Shown piece after piece: positions 43,586-51,822 of a stretch of 64,000 nt of DNA (positions are counted from its first letter, which is position 1; the number at the start of each line of letters is the position of its first letter). Under the pieces are notes generated by a model. The model did no database searches. It was not told the DNA's origin and worked only from the letters and a program-made list of their open reading frames with translations. The stretch is from Sulfurospirillum diekertiae (lineage in GTDB: Bacteria; Campylobacterota; Campylobacteria; Campylobacterales; Sulfurospirillaceae): NCBI RefSeq assembly GCF_011769985.2, contig NZ_CP039734.2, positions 1,612,001-1,676,000 on the forward strand, read 5' to 3'. The translations under genes and the position numbers were made by a program.

Positions 43586-44247
43586 AAACTTACGCCGTTA
43601 TAGGTCTTGGCAAATTTGGCTTTCACATCGCTAAAGGACTTGCGGAACAAGGCATGGACATCATTGCTATCGACAACGATCCACATAAAATACAAGTAAT
43701 TAGTGACTACATCCAAGATGCGCTTATTTTAGACAGTACCGATACCAAAGCTCTTCAAGAAGCGGGTGTTGTGGGACTTGACACGGTTATTATTAGTATT
43801 GGTGAGAATATTGAAGCGAGTATTTTAACACTTATGGCACTGAAAGAGTTGGATAATAAAAATATCATTGCCAAAGCCATCACACTGACACATGGCGAAA
43901 TTTTAGCAAGACTTGGAGCCTTTAAAGTTATTTATCCTGAGCGAGAATCCGCTAAAAAACTCGTTGAAAACCTTGTTGGTAACGTTGTCATTGACCAAGT
44001 TGATTTTAGCAGTACCATCAAAATTGCAAAGTTTCTCGTCACAAAGTCACTGATTGGAAAGCCTGTCAGTGAAGTTGAAGCCATGTTTGAAAATGAGATC
44101 CATCTCATTGCCTGCAAAACCAGAGATAACTGGACCTTTGATGTTGAAAAAGCTTATAAAATTCGCGAAAATGATATGCTCTCTTTTATCGGTAAAAAAT
44201 CTTTTATTGAAAAACTAAGACACCTTACTAAATCCGAAAGTGAATAG
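43582..44247 (+). CDS. ktrA: Trk/Ktr potassium uptake NAD-binding regulatory subunit
   Basis: 221 residues: an RCK N domain with Rossmann motif VIGLGKFGFHIAKGL and acidic end IIAIDNDPHK, LDSTDTKALQEAGV, and an RCK C domain from about 140 (IAKFLVTKSLIGKPVSEVE). It forms a ring under KtrB and gates it in response to ATP/NADH. The gene is coupled to ktrB and ends before a pair of palindrome copies. Confidence 0.92.
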   Translation: MKTYAVIGLGKFGFHIAKGLAEQGMDIIAIDNDPHKIQVISDYIQDALILDSTDTKALQEAGVVGLDTVIISIGENIEASILTLMALKELDNKNIIAKAITLTHGEILARLGAFKVIYPERESAKKLVENLVGNVVIDQVDFSSTIKIAKFLVTKSLIGKPVSEVEAMFENEIHLIACKTRDNWTFDVEKAYKIRENDMLSFIGKKSFIEKLRHLTKSESE

Positions 44248-44280
44248 ACTTTTAAATAACCTATAACTAACCGTCTAATC

Positions 44281-44292
44281 TTTACATGTAAA
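44281..44292. repeat. Iterated palindrome TTTACATGTAAA, first of an intergenic pair
   Basis: Exact copy between ktrA and msrB; a second lies at 44322-44333, 41 bases away centre to centre. Confidence 0.8.
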
Positions 44293-44313
44293 GACATTCT
44301 TACACAAAAATAG

Positions 44314-44345
44314 TTATAACCTTTACATGTAAAGAGGTTTTTTTG
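44314..44345 (+). terminator. ktrA terminator built on a palindrome copy
   Basis: AACC-TTTACATGTAAA-GAGGTT followed by TTTTTT: the exact 12-mer (44322-44333) forms the stem top, AACC/GGTT extends it with a two-base bulge, and a T-run completes a terminator. ATAACTA/TAGTTAT nearby is a further inverted pair. Confidence 0.5.
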
Positions 44346-44398
44346 CTCTTTTAAAAACTCTCGTGCATAATTTTTCATCACTGGATAAAGGATTTTTT

Positions 44399-44764
44399 AT
44401 GACACACCATTCTCTAACGCCCGAGGAAGAACGCGTCATCCTTCATAAAGGTACAGAAATGCCATTTTCTGGGCAATACAACGACTTTTATGCCCAAGGA
44501 ATCTACCACTGCAAACAGTGCAATGCACCGCTTTATAACTCATCTGACAAGTTTAATTCAGGATGCGGTTGGCCAAGTTTTGATGATGAGATACCAGGAG
44601 CTATAAGACGTGAAATGGACCGTGATGGCAGACGGACTGAAATCCTCTGCAAGGCCTGTGGAGCGCACTTAGGACATGTATTTGAAGGTGAGAAAATCAC
44701 GCATAAAAACACCCGTCACTGTGTCAATTCTATCTCACTTACATTTGAGCCTGTAATAAAGTAG
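44399..44764 (+). CDS. msrB: Peptide-methionine (R)-S-oxide reductase MsrB
   Basis: Repairs methionine-R-sulfoxide in proteins. 121 residues from the ATG at 44399 (AGGA six bases upstream). Zinc cysteines in CKQC and CKAC, substrate motif [12 protein letters not shown] and catalytic cysteine in [13 protein letters not shown]. The resolving cysteine position and length are typical. It stands alone; MsrA is not in the window. Confidence 0.93.
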   Translation: MTHHSLTPEEERVILHKGTEMPFSGQYNDFYAQGIYHCKQCNAPLYNSSDKFNSGCGWPSFDDEIPGAIRREMDRDGRRTEILCKACGAHLGHVFEGEKITHKNTRHCVNSISLTFEPVIK

Positions 44765-44775
44765 TCTTTTGTTTA

Positions 44776-44784
44776 TGCTATAAT
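44776..44784 (+). promoter_or_regulatory. Extended -10 promoter of the leader-CNNM unit
   Basis: TGCTATAAT, perfect TATAAT at 44779-44784 with the extended TG, 31 bases upstream of the leader ORF start. Confidence 0.6.
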
Positions 44785-44814
44785 AGCGTACAAAATATTT
44801 TAAAGGAATTCTGT

Positions 44815-44880
44815 ATGACCCAAAGCGAACCGGACTCGGTTAGTTTTCATTTCGTTAATCTCAGGGGAGTTATTCTATGA
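44815..44880 (+). CDS. 21-codon leader ORF before the CNNM gene
   Basis: ATG preceded by AAGGA at seven bases, 21 sense codons beginning MTQSEPDSV, and a TGA that overlaps the CNNM start (ATGA at 44877-44880). The ribosome site of CNNM (AGGGGAG) lies inside it, so translation of the leader would control or couple CNNM translation. The early E-P-D-S stretch recalls Mg2+-sensing leader peptides such as MgtL (EPDP); this is a hypothesis only. Confidence 0.5.
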   Translation: MTQSEPDSVSFHFVNLRGVIL

Positions 44881-45953
44881 CACTTCTGATCGTCTATCTT
44901 TCTCTTGCTCTTTCTGTATCGTTCCTCTGTTCTGTTTTAGAAGCAGTTTTACTTTCAAGTACAAACTCTTACATTGAAACACTCCCCAAAGAAAACAATG
45001 AAACCGTTATTGCAATGATTAAAGGATTAAAAGCCAATATCGATAAACCGATCTCTTCGATTTTAACCTTCAATACCTTTGCCCATACGATGGGAGCAGC
45101 AGGTGTAGGTGCTCAAACACAAATCCTCTTTGGTGCGGAATGGCAAACCTTAGTGGCTTTTATTGTAACACTTCTCATCTTGTATGTTTCAGAGATTATC
45201 CCCAAAACCATTGGTGCGCTTTACTGGAAAAGACTTTTGATTCCTTCCGCCTATATGATCGAGTTTTTGGTGACCATCAGTACACCATTTACATGGATTT
45301 CATCACTTTTGACGAACTATATCTCAAGAAACAAAAAACACCAAGGCAATTTTTCGCGTGATGAAATTATGGCAGTCGTTGCAATGGGTGAGAAAGAGGG
45401 ATCAATCCTTAGTAAAGAAAGTGACCTGATCGAAAATCTTTTAAAACTTAAAAACATTAAAGCCAAAGATATTATGACACCACGAAGTGTTGTGTTTGCA
45501 CTTCCTGCGACAACCACTATTGAAACTGCGATTGAAGATGATCGCATGTATATTCACTCACGTATTCCTGTCTTTGGTGAGACTTTGGATGATGTTGTGG
45601 GTATTGCTTTCAACCAACGTATCTTGGAAGAGAGTGTGGAAGATCACGATAAAACAACACTTGCGGATATCGCCCATGAAGTACATATGGTTTCTGAGTA
45701 TTTGCCTGTTCCAAACTTGATCGACCAATTTATCAAACGTAAAACCCATCTTTTTGTGGTGTTTGACAGTTACGGACAAACCGCAGGTGTTGTCACGCTT
45801 GAAGATGCCATTGAGACGCTTTTGGGTGTTGAAATCGTTGATGAAATGGACGAAGTAGAGGACATGCAACTCTTTGCAAAAGACCGCAGTAAAAAATTCC
45901 AAGACCGTATGAAAGTCGAGCGTAAAAAACTCGAAAAAGCGAAGGTTAACTAA
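44877..45953 (+). CDS. CNNM/CorC-type (DUF21-CBS) membrane protein
   Basis: 358 residues: DUF21/CNNM membrane domain (about 1-160, four helices, with SFLCSVLEAVLLSS and FAHTMGAAGVGAQ), then a CBS pair (KAKDIMTPRSVVFALPA and TLADIAHEVHMVSEYL through HLFVVFDSYGQTAGVVTLEDAIETLLG). The C-terminal CorC_HlyC domain of longer relatives is absent. These proteins export or regulate Mg2+ or related cations, with ATP/Mg sensed by the CBS pair. Expression seems tied to the overlapping leader ORF. A long palindromic terminator follows. Confidence 0.85.
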   Translation: MTLLIVYLSLALSVSFLCSVLEAVLLSSTNSYIETLPKENNETVIAMIKGLKANIDKPISSILTFNTFAHTMGAAGVGAQTQILFGAEWQTLVAFIVTLLILYVSEIIPKTIGALYWKRLLIPSAYMIEFLVTISTPFTWISSLLTNYISRNKKHQGNFSRDEIMAVVAMGEKEGSILSKESDLIENLLKLKNIKAKDIMTPRSVVFALPATTTIETAIEDDRMYIHSRIPVFGETLDDVVGIAFNQRILEESVEDHDKTTLADIAHEVHMVSEYLPVPNLIDQFIKRKTHLFVVFDSYGQTAGVVTLEDAIETLLGVEIVDEMDEVEDMQLFAKDRSKKFQDRMKVERKKLEKAKVN

Positions 45954-45965
45954 ACAGTTCTAAGC

Positions 45966-45999
45966 ATAAAAAGAGCTTTACATGTAAAGCTCTTTTTAT
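45966..45999. terminator. 34-bp perfect palindromic terminator centred on TTTACATGTAAA
   Basis: The exact 12-mer (45977-45988) is extended on each side by perfectly paired bases: arms run ATAAAAAGAGC and GCTCTTTTTAT. It provides a T-run in both directions, serving the CNNM gene and the aldehyde-oxidoreductase operon that ends at 45996 on the other strand. Confidence 0.75.
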
Positions 46000-46589
46000 A
46001 AAACTCTTTGATAATTCCACTGCGTCCTTTGTTGATCCCATGTCAATTCATTCACACAGGCATACGGTTGCTCTATTGTAAACATATCCTTAATTTCTAT
46101 ACTTAAAATAGATGACAGAATCATACGATTGACACCGGCATGGGCAATGATGAGAATAGTACCCGTTGCATGGTGTGTAATGGCATCAAAAGCATCTCTG
46201 ACACGTTTTGCCATATCATGAAAACTCTCACCATTGGGTGGCGTAAAGTATTCTAAATCCTTTCCTCTTTGCGCATACAGTTCTGGATTGTGTGACGCGA
46301 TATATGACATTTCCACATTTTCCCAATCGCCCATATCAATCTCAGCAAATGCCTCTACCATGTGATACGTTATAGGTTTATCAACACAAAGAACACGTGC
46401 CGTTTGCACACAGCGCTTGAGTGGACTCGTAAAAATCATATCAATAGGAATCATTTTAAAATAATCATGCAAGCTGTGAGCTTGCTCTTTTCCTTGCGTA
46501 TCAAGGGGAACATCCGTTCGACCAAGATACCTTTTTTCACTCCCATTATCAATGTGCCCATGTCGAAGCAAATAGACCTTTTCAACCAT
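45996..46589 (-). CDS. Histidine phosphatase family protein (last gene of the aldehyde oxidoreductase operon)
   Basis: 197 residues, phosphoglycerate-mutase-like fold. Phospho-histidine in YLLRHGHIDNG, second-base arginine in SPLKRCVQTARV, catalytic Glu near FAEIDMGDWE, and second His in LIIAHAGVNRM. CobC (alpha-ribazole phosphatase) looks similar, but the operon around it deals with molybdenum hydroxylases, so a nucleotide or cofactor phosphoester is as likely. Its start overlaps the previous gene by eight bases. Confidence 0.8.
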   Translation of the reverse strand: MVEKVYLLRHGHIDNGSEKRYLGRTDVPLDTQGKEQAHSLHDYFKMIPIDMIFTSPLKRCVQTARVLCVDKPITYHMVEAFAEIDMGDWENVEMSYIASHNPELYAQRGKDLEYFTPPNGESFHDMAKRVRDAFDAITHHATGTILIIAHAGVNRMILSSILSIEIKDMFTIEQPYACVNELTWDQQRTQWNYQRVL

Positions 46590-47688
46590 CGTTAAAAACT
46601 TTGCCCGTTAGATTTTTTATTTTTGAAATAATCGCTTTTGTGGCATCTAAGCGTCTTGTGATGTTGCGTAGCGCGTCATCATTACCTTCACATTTTTTAA
46701 GCGCCTTTTCAAAGCGTTTTTCAAAACCACACACCTCATCTTCACTCACTAATTTATCGGCTAAGAAAAGTAACTCATTGGCATTTAAAGGAGTATGGGC
46801 ATTAACATCCATATCCATGTGCGTTTCAATGATATTACCGATGGCTTCATACCCCATCGCACGCAGCTTTTGTGCACCAACAAGAGCATGATTTTTCTCT
46901 TGACGCGCAATATCATGCAACAATGCTGCAGCACTTAGAGTTTGTTTATTAATATTGAGTCCAAAAGAAGCGATGCTCTCATACACTTTGCTGACCATGC
47001 TCTCTACCGCTTCACAATGCTTAATGATAGGCTCAGGTACCTCATTTTGTAACATGATTGCCAAACACTCCTCTTTAGTGGGAGTATTCATCACTTCATA
47101 GACAACAAGATTAATATAATCATCCAGTGTATCCATATCCATTAAAACCGATTGGTCAGACACGTTTACATGTAAAGCATCGGATTTAAACGCTTCCAAT
47201 ACTTTTTTAAGCCCACCTGCACCATCGCTTGCTAAAATCTGCTCTTTATATTTCATATCAATGAGCGGAGGATGACCTTTTTTCCCAAGAAAAGTAGGAT
47301 AAAGAACGCCCTTATGTTCATGGGTATATGCCTCGTATAAACTATCAAGGGTTTTCACTTTAATGAGTGGGATATCCACTGGCTGCATATAAAACGCATC
47401 CACTGTTTCATCTATGGCACTCAGTCCTTTTTGAATAGAGCTAAACATACCTTTTGCATAATTCTCATTATAAACGATGTGAACCTTATACCCTTGAAGT
47501 GCCTCAATAATATCATCCTGCCTATGCCCCGTGACAACATATATATGCTCTATCCCATGAGTTTGATAGGTCTGAATCAATCTCTCCACAGCCGTTATTT
47601 GCCCAAAAGGCAAAAGGGGTTTAAAATCGTGCATTCTAGAAGAATACCCGGCGGCAATAATAAGAACAGCGATGTTGCTCTTTCCCAT
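46582..47688 (-). CDS. MobA/MocA-like NTP transferase fused to an HD domain
   Basis: 368 residues. N-terminal half (1-195): nucleotidyltransferase with LIIAAGYSSRMHDFKPLLPFG, VVTGHRQDDI, GMFSSIQKGL, and the metal-binding QPVDIPLI, as in molybdopterin cytidylyltransferase (MocA), which makes MCD for xanthine-oxidase-family enzymes. C-terminal half (210-368): HD phosphohydrolase with AAALLHDIARQEKNH and IETHMDMD. This fusion matches what I recall as the DVU_1551 family of Desulfovibrio, found beside the same aldehyde oxidoreductase. Likely role: making or editing the Mo-cytosine-dinucleotide cofactor. A palindrome copy at 47165 reads LHVN. Confidence 0.82.
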   Translation of the reverse strand: MGKSNIAVLIIAAGYSSRMHDFKPLLPFGQITAVERLIQTYQTHGIEHIYVVTGHRQDDIIEALQGYKVHIVYNENYAKGMFSSIQKGLSAIDETVDAFYMQPVDIPLIKVKTLDSLYEAYTHEHKGVLYPTFLGKKGHPPLIDMKYKEQILASDGAGGLKKVLEAFKSDALHVNVSDQSVLMDMDTLDDYINLVVYEVMNTPTKEECLAIMLQNEVPEPIIKHCEAVESMVSKVYESIASFGLNINKQTLSAAALLHDIARQEKNHALVGAQKLRAMGYEAIGNIIETHMDMDVNAHTPLNANELLFLADKLVSEDEVCGFEKRFEKALKKCEGNDDALRNITRRLDATKAIISKIKNLTGKVFNDG

Positions 47689-47691
47689 AAA

Positions 47692-48726
47692 TTAGCTTCT
47701 TCTAACTTTTATAAGTTCTGCAACGATGCTAATGGCGATCTCCTCAGGTGTTTGAGCATTGATAGAAACACCAACAGGACAACAGACATCATCCAAATCT
47801 TTTTGCGCGAAACCCTCTTGTAGAAGTTGAGAGTAAACATAGTTTTTTTTCGTTTTGCTTCCAATCATACCGATATATTTTGCCTTTGCTTGAAGCGCTT
47901 GTTCGAGTACCACTTTATCAACACCTCTGGTAACAATAACAATATAACTGTTTTTAGCAATATGTACATCTTGAAGTAACCCCTCATAGGTTGAAGGAAC
48001 AACATGCACTTCATCCGCAGTAGGAAAACGCTCTTTGTTGGCAAACGCTTCCCTGTCATCTAAAATAGCCGTGTAAAAACCAAGTGTTTTGGTAAGGGCT
48101 GCAATTTGTTGCGAAATATGCCCTGCTCCAACGATATAAAGCTTATCTGTCGTATAAAAAGGCTCAATCATATACCTATTGTTTCCAACATAGAGATGAA
48201 ACTTGATATGGTTAAAATTTTCTCGAAGCTCTTTTACAATGCTCTGTACCTCTTTATCTTCCTCACCATACAGGTCTGTTTCAGTACATATCCATTTATT
48301 CTTACCGGAAAGGTGTCTTTTGGACTGTGAAATCTTTGTAATCATCACAAAATCCGTATCAGAGACTTTGAGCTCTTTTGCTTTATGATAGATATTGAGT
48401 TGTGAAATATCGAGTGCGTCTATGTACTCCAAAAGAACGCTGACTTCGCCACCACATACCATACCAGCAGCACGTGCATCATCATCGGTTAATTCAATAT
48501 CTTCAACAGAACACTGCTTTGTTTTAAAGACATTTGGTGCTAATTGTATTGCCATGGCTTCTAGTGTGCCTCCACCGATCGTTCCTTCAATCGATGCATT
48601 TTTACGAATCAGCATCTTAGCCCCCGCTTCTCTGGGAGCTGAACCACTTTTTTGCAATATCGTTGCGGTTACAACTTCGTGTTCTTCATTTAAACTATCC
48701 ACAATATGTTCAATTATGGTTTTCAT
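47692..48726 (-). CDS. xdhC: XdhC/CoxI-family maturation factor
   Basis: 344 residues. N-terminal XdhC_CoxI domain: TATILQKSGSAPREAGAKMLI in part, IEGTIGGGTLEAMAIQ, MVCGGEVSVLLEYID. C-terminal Rossmann domain: LYIVGAGHISQQIAALTKTLGF, ILDDREAFANKERFP, VVPSTYEGLL, YIVIVTRGVDKV, YIGMIGSKTK, VCCPVGVSINAQTPEEIAISI. XdhC proteins bind Moco and help insert the sulfido ligand in xanthine-oxidase-family enzymes. It sits between the CoA ligase and the NTP transferase in the Mop operon, which is its obvious client. Confidence 0.9.
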   Translation of the reverse strand: MKTIIEHIVDSLNEEHEVVTATILQKSGSAPREAGAKMLIRKNASIEGTIGGGTLEAMAIQLAPNVFKTKQCSVEDIELTDDDARAAGMVCGGEVSVLLEYIDALDISQLNIYHKAKELKVSDTDFVMITKISQSKRHLSGKNKWICTETDLYGEEDKEVQSIVKELRENFNHIKFHLYVGNNRYMIEPFYTTDKLYIVGAGHISQQIAALTKTLGFYTAILDDREAFANKERFPTADEVHVVPSTYEGLLQDVHIAKNSYIVIVTRGVDKVVLEQALQAKAKYIGMIGSKTKKNYVYSQLLQEGFAQKDLDDVCCPVGVSINAQTPEEIAISIVAELIKVRRS

Positions 48727-48729
48727 CCA

Positions 48730-50028
48730 TCATCCTTTGTTTCTTATGTTGTTGTCTATCTTTCTTTTGATCATGCTGTTGGTCATTTTGGGTGAGTGAT
48801 CGTCTTCTTCTACATGAAGTCTAAAATTAAATTCAAACGGGAAAGAGTCTCGAATACGACGAATTACCTCTTCTTTTAACGCTACACAACGCTCTTTATT
48901 TGCAAGAATAAGCTTTACATGTAAACAGTTTTTCTCACATACCGTAAGCTTATAATCTAAAATACGAGGAAAGTGTAAAAGAATTTCATCGAACTCTCTT
49001 AAATGAATAGCATGCCCATTAATCTCTATTTTATTTTCAATGCGACCAAGCACTTTCTCCATGGTTCGCAAAAATGTCCCACAACCGCATGGCTTCGTAG
49101 AAAAGCGTGCCATGTCGCCTGTTTTGTAACGAATAAGAGGCATTGCTTGACGATGAAGGGTTGTAAAAACAACTTCACCATACATGCCATCTTCAGAAGG
49201 CTGACCCGTAATGGGGTCTATGATTTCAAAATAGAGATTGTTTTCTCTTAAATGATAACCCTTAAGGCATTCGCACTCAACTCCTCCACCATATCCCATC
49301 TCAGTCATACCATAATGGTTAAAAACTTGACACTGCCCGTTATCGCTAAGCGCCTCGATGAGGACATCGGGCACATAATCTGTACTTAAAAGAACTTTTT
49401 TTATATGGTTTGCAAATACTTCAGGTTTGGCTTTTTTAAAGTATAACACCTGCATCGGTATACCCACAATACAGGTAATGTTATTTTCTTCAATACACAA
49501 AGCCGTTTTTTCAACATCACTCAATACACCTTGAACGATACACTCAATTTTTGAAAGCGCCAATGCTTTTTTGAGTAAATCCCCAATACTTCCATAAGCA
49601 GGACCTGGAAGCAGTACCAACACTGTGTCGCTTTCATCAACTAAACAGCGCATCCCATGCTGAAAAAAATCAATGGTCAACTCCAAATCTTTCTGCGTAA
49701 AAAAGATGCGCTTTTCATCTCCTGTCGTACCCGAAGTATTTAAAGTCACAATACGTTCAACCTCATTACTCGGGACACAAGCCAAATCATACGCATTGCG
49801 TTTAATATCATCAGGAGTTGTAAATGCAATGCGCTCAAAATCTTTGAATGATGAGAGAGCGTTTAGGTCAATATCTTTCAACAGTACTTGATAAAATCGG
49901 CTTTTCTCTTTTGCATAAGCCAATGTTTTGATCAATTCACCAAGCTGATACGCACGCAAGGCTTCTTGGCTTTTGTGTGCGATGTGTGTACGCTCCAATA
50001 TCCATTGCTCTAAGGGTGTGACCGTCAT
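48730..50028 (-). CDS. AMP-dependent acid ligase, phenylacetate-CoA-ligase-like
   Basis: 432 residues of the PaaK/coenzyme F390 synthetase branch of adenylate-forming enzymes. Motifs: TLNTSGTTGDEKRIFFTQKD (P-loop), GPAYGSIGDLLKKAL, FNHYGMTEMGYGGGVEC, GEVVFTTLHRQAMPLIRYKTGDMARF, CGTFLRTMEKVLGRIENKI. It would make an acyl-adenylate or acyl-CoA; given the operon, the acid product of the aldehyde oxidoreductase or a maturation intermediate are candidates. It matches what I recall as the DVU_1553 family. A palindrome copy (48914) reads LHVK. Confidence 0.85.
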   Translation of the reverse strand: MTVTPLEQWILERTHIAHKSQEALRAYQLGELIKTLAYAKEKSRFYQVLLKDIDLNALSSFKDFERIAFTTPDDIKRNAYDLACVPSNEVERIVTLNTSGTTGDEKRIFFTQKDLELTIDFFQHGMRCLVDESDTVLVLLPGPAYGSIGDLLKKALALSKIECIVQGVLSDVEKTALCIEENNITCIVGIPMQVLYFKKAKPEVFANHIKKVLLSTDYVPDVLIEALSDNGQCQVFNHYGMTEMGYGGGVECECLKGYHLRENNLYFEIIDPITGQPSEDGMYGEVVFTTLHRQAMPLIRYKTGDMARFSTKPCGCGTFLRTMEKVLGRIENKIEINGHAIHLREFDEILLHFPRILDYKLTVCEKNCLHVKLILANKERCVALKEEVIRRIRDSFPFEFNFRLHVEEDDHSPKMTNSMIKRKIDNNIRNKG

Positions 50029-51369
50029 CGTATCCTCTTTGCGCCTCGATAAAGAGACTCTCCATCTCTATTGGTGATGTTATACATACAAAAAGGGATA
50101 AGCCTACCATCTGTGGTCGATACATGAATACAACAATCTCTAATACGCTCTAAATTCACATTCCACGCATCTTGAAATGCCATTCCTGAAATGCTAAAAG
50201 CGTTGTTGGCAATGGCACTGAGAATTTTGTCCCAATCAGAGAGTTTCTCTTCTTGAGCGTATTGTTTTTGATACGACCAATTTCGTGCCACAAAAGCTTT
50301 GGCTTTGGTCGCGCCCACTTCTGCTTTTTCGTTTTCACCTGAACAACATGACCTCTTCGTCACAGGTTTTAAAACACCCTCTTCTATCAGATAATTGCCA
50401 TTAAAAGAACAGAGCGCATTTTCGCATCCTGGGGGTTGCATACTCTGCATACTGACCATCTGATCGGTTTGTTCGCAAATATGTTCCATGACTTCAGGTA
50501 AGGTGATTCTATCTGCATCTTTAGGTGTTTCAGGGATACGTCCAAAATAGCTTACGGGCTGAAAATGCACACCTCTAACGGCAGGAGACCTGCTTATGCC
50601 AAAACGTATAATTTCACCAATGCTATCCACATTAATGTTAGGTACGATGGTAGGAACCAGCACAACACCAATGCCGAATTTTCGGCAATTCTCAATCGCT
50701 TGGCATTTAACATCAAACAGAGCCTTTCCACGCAGTTTTTCATAAATTGCATCATCAATTCCATCAAATTGCAAGAAAATAGAATTGAGTCCTGCTTCTT
50801 TTAAAGCTTTTACATAGGCTTCATCATTTGCCATACGAATGCCATTGGTATTGACTTGAATGAAAGGGAAACCTAGTTCAACGCCTAGACGAACAATATC
50901 TGCTAAATCATCTCTTACCGTTGGTTCACCACCGGAAAGTTGAATATTGCATTTTCCTGAAGCCTTTAAAATAGTCTCATACTGAGAACGTAACTGTTTT
51001 AACGATGGATCTTTACTCTTGGAATCAAGGGCATCCGCAAAACAAAAACGACAACTAAGATTACAACGCGTTGTCACTTCAATAAGTGCCGTACACGTAT
51101 GTTGTCTGTGTGAACTACACAATCCACAATCATAAGGACACCCTTGATCTACCTGTGTGATCGGACTTTTGATGTAAGCCCTCTCCTTAGTGCGAATCCA
51201 CTCGCGCAAGTGCATATTGCCTCGCCATACAACGGTTTTAAACGCTCCATGTTCTGAGCATACTTTTATGTATATAAGTGGTAGTACCCTCATCGTACAT
51301 GTAAGCATCAAGCTTACGTAAACAGATTGGGCATAAACTTTCAATGTGCATTGAAGAGGTCATTGTCAT
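50025..51369 (-). CDS. Radical SAM enzyme of the Tes-like group, N-terminus split by one base
   Basis: The main frame (from 51344) contains GCPYDCGLCSSHRQHTCTALIEVTTRCNLSCRFCFA in pieces: CPYDCGLC, then the radical SAM motif CNLSCRFC, QLSGGEPTVRDDL and later cysteines (GCENALCSF, RSCCSG, RDCCIHV). In a neighbouring frame the true N-terminus starts at 51369 and reads CPICLRKLDAYMYDEG before joining YIKVCSEHGAFKTVVWRG; one extra base in the T4 run at 51264-51267 separates them. Corrected length 447. The CPxxC/CSEHG and CGLC-HTC layout is shared with archaeal tetraether lipid synthase relatives and with the deltaproteobacterial TrsS-type radical SAM (seleno)proteins. Substrate unknown. Confidence 0.78.
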
Positions 51370-51374
51370 CTTAT

Positions 51375-51822
51375 CTACCTTCTATTCCCATATTCATAAC
51401 CGTGTTCTAATAAAATTTCATAGACTTTGACATATGCCTTTTTGATCATCTCGGCACAGGTCAGCTTATAACTCTGATCAATTCCATGAAAATCAGTAAC
51501 ACCTATCAGATTAACACATTTTGTAGCACCAAATTCCACATTAAACCACTCATGAAATTCAGTAACCATCTGTGTAAAATCTTCTTTAGCACTCTCTTCT
51601 TCTTTGGCTTTGGCAGCATAAAGACCTAAAACACCAAATTCCGCCACTCAAAACGCCACATGTTTGTTGCGTATCGGCGATGCCTCGGCATAATCCTTGA
51701 GCAGCTCGAATTAGATCATCGTTCTGTGTCCCTTCATCTTCAAGAGCGAGTTTATACATAATCTGAGCACAGCAAAATCCCGCTGATGAGAATTTAAACA
51801 AACGTAGTGATAATTCATCCAT
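51375..51822 (-). pseudogene. C-GCAxxG-C-C family protein, split by one base
   Basis: Two frames join to make a 148-residue redox protein of the C_GCAxxG_C_C family: FSSAGFCCAQIMYKLAL, GLCRGIADTQQTCGVLSGG in the first, then GVLGLYAAKAKEEE and GATKCVNLIG, LTCAEMIKKAY in the second. One base too many lies at about 51636-51646 (ATTTGG). The family has clustered cysteines that may bind an Fe-S cluster and often pairs with the same radical SAM and methyltransferase genes in sulfate reducers (recalled as DVU_1555). Whether the gene is really broken depends on re-sequencing. Confidence 0.72.

Noticed and set aside
51295-51304. GTACATGTAAG as a palindrome copy
   Set aside because: It keeps nine bases only and lies in the frame reading AYMYD of the radical SAM N-terminus.
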